From Bacteroides sp. 51 (lineage in GTDB: Bacteria; Bacteroidota; Bacteroidia; Bacteroidales; Bacteroidaceae), in NCBI RefSeq assembly GCF_010500965.1, contig NZ_QVMI01000003.1, positions 1 through 64,000 of the forward strand: a DNA stretch of 64,000 nucleotides. The letters run 5' to 3'. Below the pieces are notes generated by a model. That model was not told where the DNA came from. It was given only the letters and a program-made list of their open reading frames with translations, and searched no databases. Below are positions 6,519 to 15,024 of this stretch, piece after piece (position 1 is the first letter of the stretch; the number at the start of each line of letters is the position of its first letter). Made by a program: the position numbers and the translations under genes.

Positions 6519-8036
6519 ATGGAGCTAGGAAAAACGATTGATTTAAAAACACTGGATAAAATAGTCTTCGGGAAAGCACCCTTAGTGATATCAGAAGATT
6601 GCATGAAAGAAGTAGCTGATTGCTATGACTTCCTGAAAACTTTTTCCAGCGATAAAATCATTTACGGCATTAACACAGGGTTTGGGCCGATGGCGCAATA
6701 CCGGGTTGACGATAAGTCGTTAACCGAATTACAATACAATATCATCCGTAGCCATTCTACCGGAGCTGGTAAACCATTACCCGAAATCTATGTACGCGCC
6801 GCCATGGTAGCCCGCGTATATACTTTCCTGCAAGCCAGGTCGGGGGTACATCCTGAGCTGGTTAATCTGCTGGTGGAGTTCATCAACCGGGAAATTTACC
6901 CGTTCATACCCGAACACGGAAGTGTTGGTGCAAGCGGCGACCTGGTACAGTTGGCACATATGGCGCTGACCTTGATCGGCGAAGGAGAAGTGTTTTATAA
7001 AGGTGAAAGGCGTGATACGGCAGGCGTGATGGAAGAAAATGGACTGAAGCCTTTCTCCATGCATATCCGCGAAGGACTTTCCATCACAAATGGTACATCT
7101 GTTATGACGGGAATCGGCATCGTAAACCTATTATATGCACAAAAACTGCTGAACTGGTCTGTCATTGCTTCTGTTATGATGAACGAAGTAGCTGCATCTT
7201 ACGATGACCTGATGGCCGAACCTCTGAACAGTTGCAAAAGACATGAAGGGCAACAGTTCATAGCCAAAGCCATGAGAGAATGGATTGAAGGAAGTACGTG
7301 CGTGAAGAAACGGGAAATTGAGCTTTACAGCGGAGGACACCAGGAAAAAGTATTCGGACACAAAGTGCAACCGTTCTATTCACTACGCTGTGTACCTCAG
7401 ATATTGGGTCCGGTGTACGATGAACTGGCCAATGCGGAAAAAGTACTGATCAATGAAATCAATTCAGCTTGCGATAACCCGATTGTAGACCCCGTAACGC
7501 AGAATATATACCATGGGGGCAACTTCCACGGTGATTATGTATCCTTTGAAATGGATAAACTGAAGATCGCCATCACCAAACTAACCATGCTGAGCGAGCG
7601 TCAGTTGAACTATTTATTCCATGATAAGATCAACGAAATGCTGCCTCCATTTGTAAATCTTGGAGTTCTGGGGCTAAACTACGGTTTGCAAGCCTCGCAG
7701 TTTACCGCAACATCAACAACAGCAGAATGCCAGACATTGTCGAACCCGATGTATGTACACAGCATTCCCAACAACAATGACAATCAGGACATTGTGAGCA
7801 TGGGAACAAACTCGGCATTAATCGCCAAAACCATTATAGATAACTCGTTTCAGGTACTAGCCATCCAGTTTATGGGACTGACGCAGGCTATTGAGTATCA
7901 GGAATGCCAGGATAAACTAAGCCCTAAAAGTCTAAAGATATATCAGGAGATACGTGAGTTCTTCCCTGCATTTAAGGAGGATACCCCACTATATCCTAAA
8001 GTAGAAAAAACGATCACCTATCTACGAGGTGAATAA
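6519..8036 (+). CDS. Tyrosine (aromatic amino acid) ammonia-lyase
   Basis: A 505-residue member of the HAL/PAL/TAL family. It has the MIO-forming triad Ala138-Ser139-Gly140 in GSVGASGDLVQLAH, the YGINTGFGPMAQY loop, and the NNNDNQDIVSMGTNSA block. From memory it closely resembles the Flavobacterium johnsoniae tyrosine ammonia-lyase (same RSHS[ST]G selectivity loop with Ser78-His79, GEVFYKGERR and HGGNFHGDY), so the product is probably 4-coumarate from tyrosine. Ser-His is also found in histidine ammonia-lyases, so the loop alone does not decide it; the neighbours do. As the first gene of an aryl polyene/flexirubin-type operon it would supply the aryl starter. Length is normal for the family. 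Confidence 0.88.
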   Translation: MELGKTIDLKTLDKIVFGKAPLVISEDCMKEVADCYDFLKTFSSDKIIYGINTGFGPMAQYRVDDKSLTELQYNIIRSHSTGAGKPLPEIYVRAAMVARVYTFLQARSGVHPELVNLLVEFINREIYPFIPEHGSVGASGDLVQLAHMALTLIGEGEVFYKGERRDTAGVMEENGLKPFSMHIREGLSITNGTSVMTGIGIVNLLYAQKLLNWSVIASVMMNEVAASYDDLMAEPLNSCKRHEGQQFIAKAMREWIEGSTCVKKREIELYSGGHQEKVFGHKVQPFYSLRCVPQILGPVYDELANAEKVLINEINSACDNPIVDPVTQNIYHGGNFHGDYVSFEMDKLKIAITKLTMLSERQLNYLFHDKINEMLPPFVNLGVLGLNYGLQASQFTATSTTAECQTLSNPMYVHSIPNNNDNQDIVSMGTNSALIAKTIIDNSFQVLAIQFMGLTQAIEYQECQDKLSPKSLKIYQEIREFFPAFKEDTPLYPKVEKTITYLRGE

Positions 8037-8045
8037 TTGCAGAAG

Positions 8046-9266
8046 ATGAGAAGAGTAGTTATTACAGGAATGGGGATATACTCTTGCATTGGCAAGAACC
8101 TTGACGAAGTAAAAGACTCCCTCTATAACGGCAAATCCGGTGTCGGACTGGCACCGGAGCGGTTGGAGATGGGATACTTTTCTGCGCTCACCGGTATGCT
8201 GGAACGTCCGGACCTGAAAGGCATGCTGGATCGAAAAAAACGTCTTTATCTTGCCGAACAGGGAGAGTATGCCTATATGGCAACTGTTGAGGCTTTCCGT
8301 AATGCCGGAATAGACGAGGAATTCCTGGAAAAGAATGATGTGGGTATTCTGTATGGCAATGACAGCAGTGCAGAACCGGTCATCAATGCTATTGATATTA
8401 TCCGCGAAAAGAAAAAAACGATACTTGTTGGATCAGGCTCCGTATTCCAATCTCTAACATCAACAATAACCATGAACTTATCGGTTATTTTCAAACTGAA
8501 AGGGATTAATTTTACGATAGCAGGGGCTTGTGCAAGCGGTTCGCACGCCATTGGCATGGCTTATTACCTGATAAAATCGGGCATGCAGGAGTGTATCCTG
8601 TGTGGTGGTGCACAAGAAGTTAACCCCTACTCTGTAGGTAGCTTTGACGGATTGAGTGCATTCTCTATGCATCAGGATGAACCGGAGAAAGCATCCCGTC
8701 CGTTTGATAAGTCGCGCGATGGGCTAGTGCCGAGTGGCGGTGCTGCGAGTTTGGTTGTCGAAAGCTATGAGTCGGCCATAAAAAGAGGGGCACCGATCCT
8801 GGCGGAAGTTATCGGATATGGATTCTCATCCAATGGTGATCATATCTCTGTGCCTAATGTGGAAGGGCCAAGAAAGTCGCTGCAAATGGCTATCAGGGAT
8901 GCAAAGATCAAACCGGAAGAGATACAATATGTGAATGCACATGCTACGTCTACGCCGGTCGGTGATATGAACGAAGCCAAGGCGATAGCAGAAGTGTTCG
9001 GGACGCATAAACCGTATATCACTTCAACGAAATCGCAAACCGGACACGAAATGTGGATGGCGGGAGCAAGTGAAGTTATTTACTCTGTGCTGATGATGAA
9101 TAATAGTTTCATCGCACCTAATCTGAATTTCAATGAGCCGGACGAAGCATCGGCTGCTCTCAATATTCCCGCACAAAGGGTAGATACAGCGTTCGACACC
9201 TTCCTTTCAAACTCATTCGGATTCGGAGGAACGAACTCAACACTGATTATAAAGAAATATAAATAA
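8046..9266 (+). CDS. Beta-ketoacyl-ACP synthase (KAS II type)
   Basis: The ATG at 8046 (MRRVVITGMGIYSCIG) is preferred over a TTG at 8037, giving 406 residues. The full condensing triad is present: Cys162 in GACASGSHA, His299 in NAHATSTP and His334 in TGHEMW, plus the C-terminal SNSFGFGGTN. It should extend an acyl-ACP with malonyl-ACP. In aryl polyene clusters one ketosynthase is thought to make the first condensation on the aryl starter; its position beside the ammonia-lyase suggests that role here, but this is inference. It begins 9 bases after the lyase stop codon and is followed by an ACP. Confidence 0.88.
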   Translation: MRRVVITGMGIYSCIGKNLDEVKDSLYNGKSGVGLAPERLEMGYFSALTGMLERPDLKGMLDRKKRLYLAEQGEYAYMATVEAFRNAGIDEEFLEKNDVGILYGNDSSAEPVINAIDIIREKKKTILVGSGSVFQSLTSTITMNLSVIFKLKGINFTIAGACASGSHAIGMAYYLIKSGMQECILCGGAQEVNPYSVGSFDGLSAFSMHQDEPEKASRPFDKSRDGLVPSGGAASLVVESYESAIKRGAPILAEVIGYGFSSNGDHISVPNVEGPRKSLQMAIRDAKIKPEEIQYVNAHATSTPVGDMNEAKAIAEVFGTHKPYITSTKSQTGHEMWMAGASEVIYSVLMMNNSFIAPNLNFNEPDEASAALNIPAQRVDTAFDTFLSNSFGFGGTNSTLIIKKYK

Positions 9267-9275
9267 TATAGATAA

Positions 9276-9521
9276 ATGACGAACGAAGAAATTATAGAGA
9301 AAATCAGAACTACACTCGCTGAAGAGTTTGAGATTGATATCGAATTGATCCAACCGGACGCACCGCTTATGGAAACGCTGGAACTGGACAGTCTCGATTT
9401 AGTGGATATGGTAGTACTGGTAGAAAAAAACTTCGGATTCAACGTAACCGGACAAGACTTTGCCGGAATTAAAACATTCCAGGATTTCTATGATCTGGTT
9501 ATTTCAAGAGTTGAAAGTTGA
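9276..9521 (+). CDS. Acyl carrier protein
   Basis: An 81-residue acidic protein with the phosphopantetheine attachment motif LELDSLDLVDM (Ser near residue 39). It lies directly behind a ketosynthase and presumably carries the growing aryl polyene chain. The last residues (RVES) and the stop codon fall inside a GTTGAAAG repeat, so the natural C-terminus may have been altered. A second ACP lies at 14767. Confidence 0.9.
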   Translation: MTNEEIIEKIRTTLAEEFEIDIELIQPDAPLMETLELDSLDLVDMVVLVEKNFGFNVTGQDFAGIKTFQDFYDLVISRVES

Positions 9522-9622
9522 AAATTGAAAGTTGAAAGTTACCATGCGGCACTCAACAAGCCACGGTAACATTCAATGAGCAATACTTAATTTTCAACTT
9601 TCAATTTTCAACTTTCAACTCT
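9509..9622. repeat. Inverted pair of GTTGAAAG repeats
   Basis: Left arm 9509-9540 (AGTTGAAAGTTGAAAATTGA...) and right arm 9588-9622, its near reverse complement, enclose about 47 bases. The unit starts inside the ACP gene and ends one base before the next start codon, so it fills the whole intergenic gap. It could fold into a long hairpin in the operon message and may influence relative expression. Confidence 0.7.
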
Positions 9623-9623
9623 T

Positions 9624-10643
9624 ATGACTTGGAAAGGTAAAACCAGAGGAGGTACATTTGGTTATCTGTTTTTCATATACCTGATCAGATACCTGGGAGT
9701 AACCGCAGCATATGTCTTTTTATGCTTCGTAGTACCCTACTATATTCCTTTCGCACCAAAAGCAACAAAGAGTATCTGGTTTTATTCACGAAACATTCTG
9801 AAATATGGGCGATTACGCTCGGTAGGGTTATTATTCCGCAACTACTACCGCCTGGGACAAATCCTGATAGATAAAGTGGCTATCAACGCGGGAATGGAAA
9901 AGAAATTCCATTTCAAATTCGGTAACTATAAGGAATTCCTGGATATCCTGAACAGTGATCAGGGAGTGATTATGATAGGAGCTCACGTAGGGAACTGGGA
10001 AACCGGAGCGCCTTTCTTCCATGAGTATGGCAAGAAGATAAATATCGTAATCTATGATGCCGAGCACCGGAAAATAAAAGAGATGCTGGAAAAGAATGGG
10101 ATAAATAAGGAATACAAATTCATCCCCGTAAACAAGGATAGTCTGGAACATGTGTTCAAAATAACCGAAGTGCTCGGGCAGAAAGAGTATGTATGTTTCC
10201 AAGGCGACCGATATGTCAATTCCGAACGCCTGTTAACCTGTAACTTTATGGGACGCCCTGCACATTTCCCCTCAGGACCATTTCTACTGGCAGCCCGAAT
10301 GAAAGTACCCGTAGTGTTCTACTTCGCCATGCGAGAACCCAAACGAACCTACCACTTCCACTTCTCCGACGCCGGTGGCAGTGCCGGTGGCGGTGGCGAG
10401 GCGCCACACCCAGGTTTCCATGCGGATGGCGGGAAAAAGAAAAGACCGGAACAAATACTTTTAGAGCAATACGTAAAAGCGCTTGAAAATATAGTAAAAC
10501 AATACCCTGAACAATGGTTCAACTATTACCCTTTCTGGGGTAGCAGTGGCAGCGGCAGCGGCAGCGAGGCGCTGCACCCAAGTCCCATGCGGAATGGAGG
10601 CTGTGTAAAAACTCAGGATCAGGTACGTCATTGCGAACCGTAG
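9624..10643 (+). CDS. LpxL/HtrB-like lysophospholipid acyltransferase, with repeat-derived segments
   Basis: The product has an N-terminal membrane segment (YLFFIYLIRYLGVTAAYVFL) and the acyltransferase signature GAHVGNWETG (HxxxxE), then CFQGDR and GRPAHFPSGP, as in lipid A secondary acyltransferases. In aryl polyene clusters such enzymes are believed to join the polyene to a lipid. Two regions look foreign: about residues 249-270 (AGGSAGGGGEAPHPGFHADG) and everything after YYPFW (residue about 306), where the frame continues through GSSGSGSGSEALHPS into a palindromic repeat and stops at 10643. Both match a repeat family seen elsewhere in the window. The core between them (QILLEQYVKALENIVKQYPE) is normal for the family, so the enzyme could still function. 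Confidence 0.8.
   Translation: MTWKGKTRGGTFGYLFFIYLIRYLGVTAAYVFLCFVVPYYIPFAPKATKSIWFYSRNILKYGRLRSVGLLFRNYYRLGQILIDKVAINAGMEKKFHFKFGNYKEFLDILNSDQGVIMIGAHVGNWETGAPFFHEYGKKINIVIYDAEHRKIKEMLEKNGINKEYKFIPVNKDSLEHVFKITEVLGQKEYVCFQGDRYVNSERLLTCNFMGRPAHFPSGPFLLAARMKVPVVFYFAMREPKRTYHFHFSDAGGSAGGGGEAPHPGFHADGGKKKRPEQILLEQYVKALENIVKQYPEQWFNYYPFWGSSGSGSGSEALHPSPMRNGGCVKTQDQVRHCEP
10371..10433 (+). repeat. In-frame copy of GCAGCGAGGCGCTGC-type repeat
   Basis: GGCGAGGCGCCACACCCAGG followed by TTTCCATGCGGATGG sits inside the acyltransferase gene without breaking the frame. It encodes a Gly-rich, low-complexity insert unlike the flanking coding sequence. Confidence 0.6.
10542..10593 (+). repeat. In-frame copy of GCAGCGAGGCGCTGC-type repeat at the gene's 3' end
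   Basis: GGCAGCGAGGCGCTGCACCC followed by AAGTCCCATGCGGAATGG encodes the Ser-Gly-rich tail of the acyltransferase and is directly followed by another palindromic element. Confidence 0.65.
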
Positions 10644-10725
10644 GTGAAGCAATCCAGTTCACAAGACATATAAGCTGGATTACTTCGTTCCTACCAATGA
10701 CGAATGGGAGTTTTTACACAGCCTC
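10597..10725. repeat. Palindromic element with 18-bp outer arms
   Basis: Perfect arms GAGGCTGTGTAAAAACTC (10597-10614) and its complement (10708-10725) surround inner arms containing GTCATTGCGAACCGTAGGTG and AAGCAATCCAG (10627-10657) against 10675-10701. The inner part resembles the GTCATTGCGA...GAAGCAATCC repeat scattered through many bacterial genomes. The acyltransferase stop codon lies in it. Confidence 0.65.
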
Positions 10726-10795
10726 AATGACAGGGGGGAATTGTAAAACAATCATCCGCATGGTTAAATTGTAAATCGTAAATTGTAAATTGTAA

Positions 10796-11860
10796 ATGAA
10801 AAGGTATTCAAAAGAACAGCATACTGCGGTAGAAGCACAAAGACTTGCACAAGAGATAGCTTTTGGGCCAATCGTATTTCAAGTCTCACGGCTGATGGTC
10901 AAATTCGGGATATTTGCCTTGCTGGCAGAAGAGCGTGAAGGATTAACGCTGGCTGAAATCAGCGAAAAAACTAAGTTATCCAGATATGCGGCGCAAGTAT
11001 TACTGGAATCTTCGTTAACTATCGGCACAGTGTTGATTAAAGAGGATCGTTTTGTGTTGGCTAAAGCCGGTTGGTTTCTATTAAATGATAAAATGGCCCG
11101 TGTCAATATGGAGTTCAACCATGACGTAAACTACCTGGGGCTTTTCAGTCTGGAAGAGGCATTGCTAAACGGCAAGCCGGAAGGATTGAAAGTATTCGGC
11201 GAATGGCCTACTATATATGAAGGATTATCAAGCCTGCCCGAACAAGTCCAAAAAAGCTGGTTTGGTTTTGATCACTATTACTCTGATTGCTCTTTTGATC
11301 AGGCACTCGAAATTGTATTTGCCAACGGACCACATAAACTTCTTGATGTGGGTGGCAATACGGGCAGATGGGCAATGAAATGTGTTGAATACAACAGCGA
11401 GGTTGAAGTAACCATTATGGACCTGCCTCAACAACTGGAACTTATGAAGCAACAAACAGCCGGACTGAAAGGTGCAGAACGCATACATGGTTATGGAGCA
11501 AACTTACTGGATAAATCCGTTCCTTTCCCCAAAGGGTTTGATGCGATCTGGATGAGTCAGTTTCTGGATTGTTTCTCGGAAGAGGAAGTGACAAGCATCC
11601 TTTCACGCGCTGCACAATCCATGGGAAGCGGAACAAAGCTTTATATCATGGAGACGTTCTGGAACCGTCAGAAATTCGAGACTGCTGCATATTGCCTGGC
11701 ACAAACAAGTATATATTTTACAGCCATGGCCAATGGTAATAGTAAAATGTATCATACGGATGATATGATCCGTTGTGTGCACCATGCCGGGCTGGAAGTG
11801 GAAACCATGCATGATGGGTTAGGACTAGGACATAGTATTATGGTAGTAAAAGCTAAATAG
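10796..11860 (+). CDS. SAM-dependent O-methyltransferase
   Basis: A 354-residue class I methyltransferase of the O-methyltransferase_2 type. The N-terminal part (about 20-110) is a winged-helix dimerisation domain (LTLAEISEKTKLSRYAAQVL), and the SAM motif LLDVGGNTGRWAMK begins near residue 180, followed by VTIMDLP and later IWMSQFLDCFSEEE. Plant and bacterial enzymes of this type methylate phenolic hydroxyls, so methylating the 4-hydroxyphenyl head of the aryl polyene is a reasonable inference. It is separated from the previous gene by a palindromic element and a short A+T-rich run. Confidence 0.85.
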   Translation: MKRYSKEQHTAVEAQRLAQEIAFGPIVFQVSRLMVKFGIFALLAEEREGLTLAEISEKTKLSRYAAQVLLESSLTIGTVLIKEDRFVLAKAGWFLLNDKMARVNMEFNHDVNYLGLFSLEEALLNGKPEGLKVFGEWPTIYEGLSSLPEQVQKSWFGFDHYYSDCSFDQALEIVFANGPHKLLDVGGNTGRWAMKCVEYNSEVEVTIMDLPQQLELMKQQTAGLKGAERIHGYGANLLDKSVPFPKGFDAIWMSQFLDCFSEEEVTSILSRAAQSMGSGTKLYIMETFWNRQKFETAAYCLAQTSIYFTAMANGNSKMYHTDDMIRCVHHAGLEVETMHDGLGLGHSIMVVKAK

Positions 11861-11904
11861 GAATAGGTAAACGGTGTGGAAATGAAGTAAATGAATATAT
11901 AAAT

Positions 11905-12324
11905 ATGATGCAAGGAGAAGAAATCTTTCAACTACTACCCCAAAGACCACCTATCGTTATGATCGATAAGTTTTATGGTGTAGAAGAAGAGAAATCCTTT
12001 TCAGGATTAACTGTTACAGCAGAAAACCTATTCTGCCAGAACGGAATGCTTCAAGAAACCGGAGTAATTGAACATATTGCCCAATCCGCAGCAGCTCGTG
12101 TGGGCTATATCGCTTTACTAGAAAAAGCACCCGTTCCGTTAGGATTCATCGGTTCGGTCGATAAAATGAAAATCCACCAACTACCTGTTGTAGGCAGCGA
12201 ACTGAAAACAGAAATCACCGTAATGCAGGAAGTGGGCGATATAACCTTAATTTCTGCCCAGGTAAAAAGTGAAGATACATTGATTGCCGAAGGACGGATG
12301 AAGATATTCCTAAAAAAAGAATGA
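11905..12324 (+). CDS. FabZ-like hotdog 3-hydroxyacyl-ACP dehydratase
   Basis: The 139-residue protein begins IFQLLPQRPPIVMIDKFYGV, the FabZ N-terminal pattern, except that the usual catalytic His of LPHRxPFLLVD is Gln. The second catalytic position, the Glu in the central helix, is present (GVIEHIAQSAAARVGY). It should be one of two dehydratases that make the conjugated double bonds; the other at 19366 keeps its His. The His-to-Gln change means it may be inactive and form a heterodimer with the second one, or use a different mechanism. It overlaps the next gene by 4 bases (ATGA), so they are translated together. Confidence 0.78.
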   Translation: MMQGEEIFQLLPQRPPIVMIDKFYGVEEEKSFSGLTVTAENLFCQNGMLQETGVIEHIAQSAAARVGYIALLEKAPVPLGFIGSVDKMKIHQLPVVGSELKTEITVMQEVGDITLISAQVKSEDTLIAEGRMKIFLKKE

Positions 12325-12764
12325 GAAGAAAAAAAGTAGAAAACGTTGCTGCACTTGTAGACCGTACCCAGATTAAAGTGCGTTTCAGCGAGGTTGATTC
12401 CATGCACATTGTATGGCATGGCGAATATGTACGCTATTTCGAAGACGGAAGAATTTCTTTTGGCGATAAATATGGGATAGGCTACATGGATGTAGTTAAG
12501 CAAGGGTATATGGTGCCTATTGTTGAACTGGATTGCCAGTTCAAACAATCGTTGGTATTTGGAGACGAAGCCATTATCGAAACGCGCTATATCAATTCTC
12601 CATCGGCCAAGATACTCTTTGAATATACGATATATCGTGCTTCCGATGGGGCTGTTGCCGCCACAGGAAAAAGCACACAGGTATTCATCAACATGGACAG
12701 AGAACTGGAACTAACCAATCCTGAGTTTTATCTGGAATGGAAAAAGAAATGGGACATCAAGTAA
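12321..12764 (+). CDS. 4HBT-type acyl thioesterase (YbgC-like)
   Basis: A 147-residue hotdog protein with the 4-hydroxybenzoyl-CoA thioesterase pattern: KVRFSEVDSMHIVWHGEYVR, then YFEDGR, then the CQFKQSLVFGDEAIIET strand. The acidic residue and His of the active site region are present. Aryl polyene clusters carry such a thioesterase, proposed to release the chain or edit the ACP. It overlaps the genes on both sides. Confidence 0.82.
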   Translation: MRRKKVENVAALVDRTQIKVRFSEVDSMHIVWHGEYVRYFEDGRISFGDKYGIGYMDVVKQGYMVPIVELDCQFKQSLVFGDEAIIETRYINSPSAKILFEYTIYRASDGAVAATGKSTQVFINMDRELELTNPEFYLEWKKKWDIK

Positions 12765-14545
12765 ATATATACCTAACAGCCGACAATATAATCAGTGCGC
12801 TGGGTTTCACTACACAGGAAAATATACACGCTATCCGGAATTATCAGAGTGGCGTAAAGTTGCATACACCGGAAGATGGTTCAGACATTTCAGACATACC
12901 CGTACAAGCCGCTACTATTAATAAGGAAAGGGTTGCCGGATATGTACAGCAGCACAAGCTGGAACAGTATTCACGACTGGAACAATTGTTTATCTTATCC
13001 ATCACCGAAACCCTGTCACAGGCAGCAAATCCAGTAGATTTAAGTTCACCCGACAGTTGCATTATCTTTTCTACCACCAAAGGGAACATTGATCTGTTGA
13101 GTGGGCATACCGACGAAGATTACTCGGATGAGGTTTCCCTATGGAAAATGGTCGAACGGGTAGCCGGATATTTTCATGCCGGACAGAACTTCCGTATCAT
13201 TTCCAACGCTTGCATTTCAGGAGTATCGGCTTTGGTAGTAGCCAAACGGTTGATGGAACAAGGAAAGTACAAACAAGTGCTTGTTGCGGGTGGAGATGTA
13301 CTCTCCCACTTCATTACCAGCGGATTTATTTCGTTCAAATCTGTCAGTCCGGAGATATGCCGTCCCTTTGATGCGAAACGAGACGGGCTAAGCCTGGGCG
13401 AAGCATGTGCCACGATTCTATTAACTACAGAACAAACACCCGGCGGCATTGTACTGGCCGGTGGAGGAATCAGCAATGATGCCAATCATATATCGGGTCC
13501 ATCGCGCACCGGAGATGGGTTATATTATGCTATGCGCCAGGCTATGGAGGATGCAGGAATAGAAGCTTCTGATATTGATTTTGTAAATACACACGGAACA
13601 GCCACCGTCTATAATGATGAGATGGAGTCCAAAGCAATCCATCTGGCAGAACTCCAACATGCACCGGTGAACAGCATGAAATCGTATTTCGGTCATACGC
13701 TGGGAGCAGCGGGAATAATTGAAACTATCGTTTGTGCGCATGAACTGAAAGAACAAACGGTATTTGGAACGCTTGGGTTTGAGGAATTGGGCGTACCAAT
13801 GCCCATCAAAGTACATGCGCAGCATATAGACAAACCGATCGAAGCCTGTGTAAAGACTGCATCGGGCTTTGGGGGGTGTAATGCAGCGATTGTTTTAATT
13901 AAACCGGCTCCCCACCTGCCCGAGGAGAAGTACCCGATAGAGGGGAAGTGGAAGAACTTTTCAGACAACATCTTACCGCTGCCTACCGTTTCCATTAAAA
14001 ATGGTCAGATCACCGTAAACAGTCAGACCATATTTACTTCCGGAGAAAAGTCATTTCCTACTTTCATTCGCGAGGCTTATAAAACGTTGGGCGAGAGTAA
14101 TATGAAGTTTTATAAGATGGACGACCTTTGTAAGCTTGGATACATGGCATGTCACTATATTTTGAAAGATATAAGCTACTCTCCAACTGAAATCGGTATT
14201 ATATTGGCTAATAAAAACGCTTCGCTACACACTGATATCAAACACCAGACTATAATTGTCAATTATGACGATGCAGCTGCCAGTCCGGCAGTTTTTGTCT
14301 ATACATTACCTAATGTAGTAATAGGCGAGATATGTATCCGGCATAAAATACAGGGAGAAAATTCTTTTTTTATTAATAAAGAATGTAACTTAGTTGAGTT
14401 GAAAGCCTATGCATGCACAGTTATGCACAGAAATAAGCTGAAATATTGCGTTATTGGATGGTGTGAGCTGCTGAATGATGATTATGAGGCTGAGTTTGAA
14501 TTATTGACAATGAGTAAAACCGGATTGGAAATGAATGAAAATTAA
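12737..14545 (+). CDS. Ketosynthase fused to a second ketosynthase-like domain
   Basis: Residues 1 to about 400 are a beta-ketoacyl synthase with active Cys in ISNACISGVSAL, His in NTHGTATVYND and His in YFGHTLGAAG, ending SGFGGCNAAIVL. The remaining 200 residues (from about NGQITVNSQTIF) match the small stand-alone beta-ketoacyl synthase-like domain seen near such clusters (GYMACHYILKDI, GIILANKNASL, SPAVFVYTLPNVVIGEICIR); it lacks an obvious catalytic Cys. The start may be the ATG at 12749 (MGHQVNIYLTADNIISALG), which reduces overlap with the thioesterase from 28 to 16 bases. The fused domain could serve as a partner or length-control unit; this is inference. Confidence 0.82.
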   Translation: MEKEMGHQVNIYLTADNIISALGFTTQENIHAIRNYQSGVKLHTPEDGSDISDIPVQAATINKERVAGYVQQHKLEQYSRLEQLFILSITETLSQAANPVDLSSPDSCIIFSTTKGNIDLLSGHTDEDYSDEVSLWKMVERVAGYFHAGQNFRIISNACISGVSALVVAKRLMEQGKYKQVLVAGGDVLSHFITSGFISFKSVSPEICRPFDAKRDGLSLGEACATILLTTEQTPGGIVLAGGGISNDANHISGPSRTGDGLYYAMRQAMEDAGIEASDIDFVNTHGTATVYNDEMESKAIHLAELQHAPVNSMKSYFGHTLGAAGIIETIVCAHELKEQTVFGTLGFEELGVPMPIKVHAQHIDKPIEACVKTASGFGGCNAAIVLIKPAPHLPEEKYPIEGKWKNFSDNILPLPTVSIKNGQITVNSQTIFTSGEKSFPTFIREAYKTLGESNMKFYKMDDLCKLGYMACHYILKDISYSPTEIGIILANKNASLHTDIKHQTIIVNYDDAAASPAVFVYTLPNVVIGEICIRHKIQGENSFFINKECNLVELKAYACTVMHRNKLKYCVIGWCELLNDDYEAEFELLTMSKTGLEMNEN

Positions 14546-14766
14546 TGATTTTCTGTCTCCTTTTCCGCAGATTTTAACCGATAGTCTCTAAAAGAAATTA
14601 TTGACAACACTTTTGTAGTTTTTGACAATGGGCCTCATACATTCGGGGAGGTTAAAAACCACAGAGGAAAAGCGGCTTCGCTACCATATTATAATCCATC
14701 GGTTAAAACCGGCAACTAAGGAAGATTGTAAATTATTTATGATGAACCATATAAAACAATACAAAA

Positions 14767-15024
14767 ATGGAAGAATTAATAGAAAAGCTAAAAAACGAAC
14801 TGATTGAAGAGTTGAACCTCGAAGAAATCACCCCGGCAGATATTGATGCCGAAGCCCCTCTTTTCGGAGAAGAAGGCCTAGGCCTGGACTCTATCGACGC
14901 ATTGGAAATCATCCTGATTCTGGAGCGTAACTACGGCATTAAAATAGCCAACCCAGGCGAAGGAAAAGAAATATTCTACTCCATTCGCACATTAGCCGAA
15001 TACATCACAACCAATCAGAAGTAA
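14767..15024 (+). CDS. Acyl carrier protein
   Basis: The 85-residue protein has the attachment motif GLGLDSIDALEI (Ser near 42) and the EEGLGLDSID context typical of carrier proteins in aryl polyene clusters. It overlaps the following ketosynthase by one base (TAATG), suggesting it is that enzyme's partner. The 220 bases before it contain no gene. Confidence 0.9.
   Translation: MEELIEKLKNELIEELNLEEITPADIDAEAPLFGEEGLGLDSIDALEIILILERNYGIKIANPGEGKEIFYSIRTLAEYITTNQK

Noticed and set aside
8037-8045. TTG start for the first ketosynthase
   Set aside because: The ATG at 8046 gives the standard RRVVITGMG start and only 9 bases less.
14622-14807. Small open frame before the second ACP
   Set aside because: It runs into the ACP gene in another frame and has no recognisable sequence.
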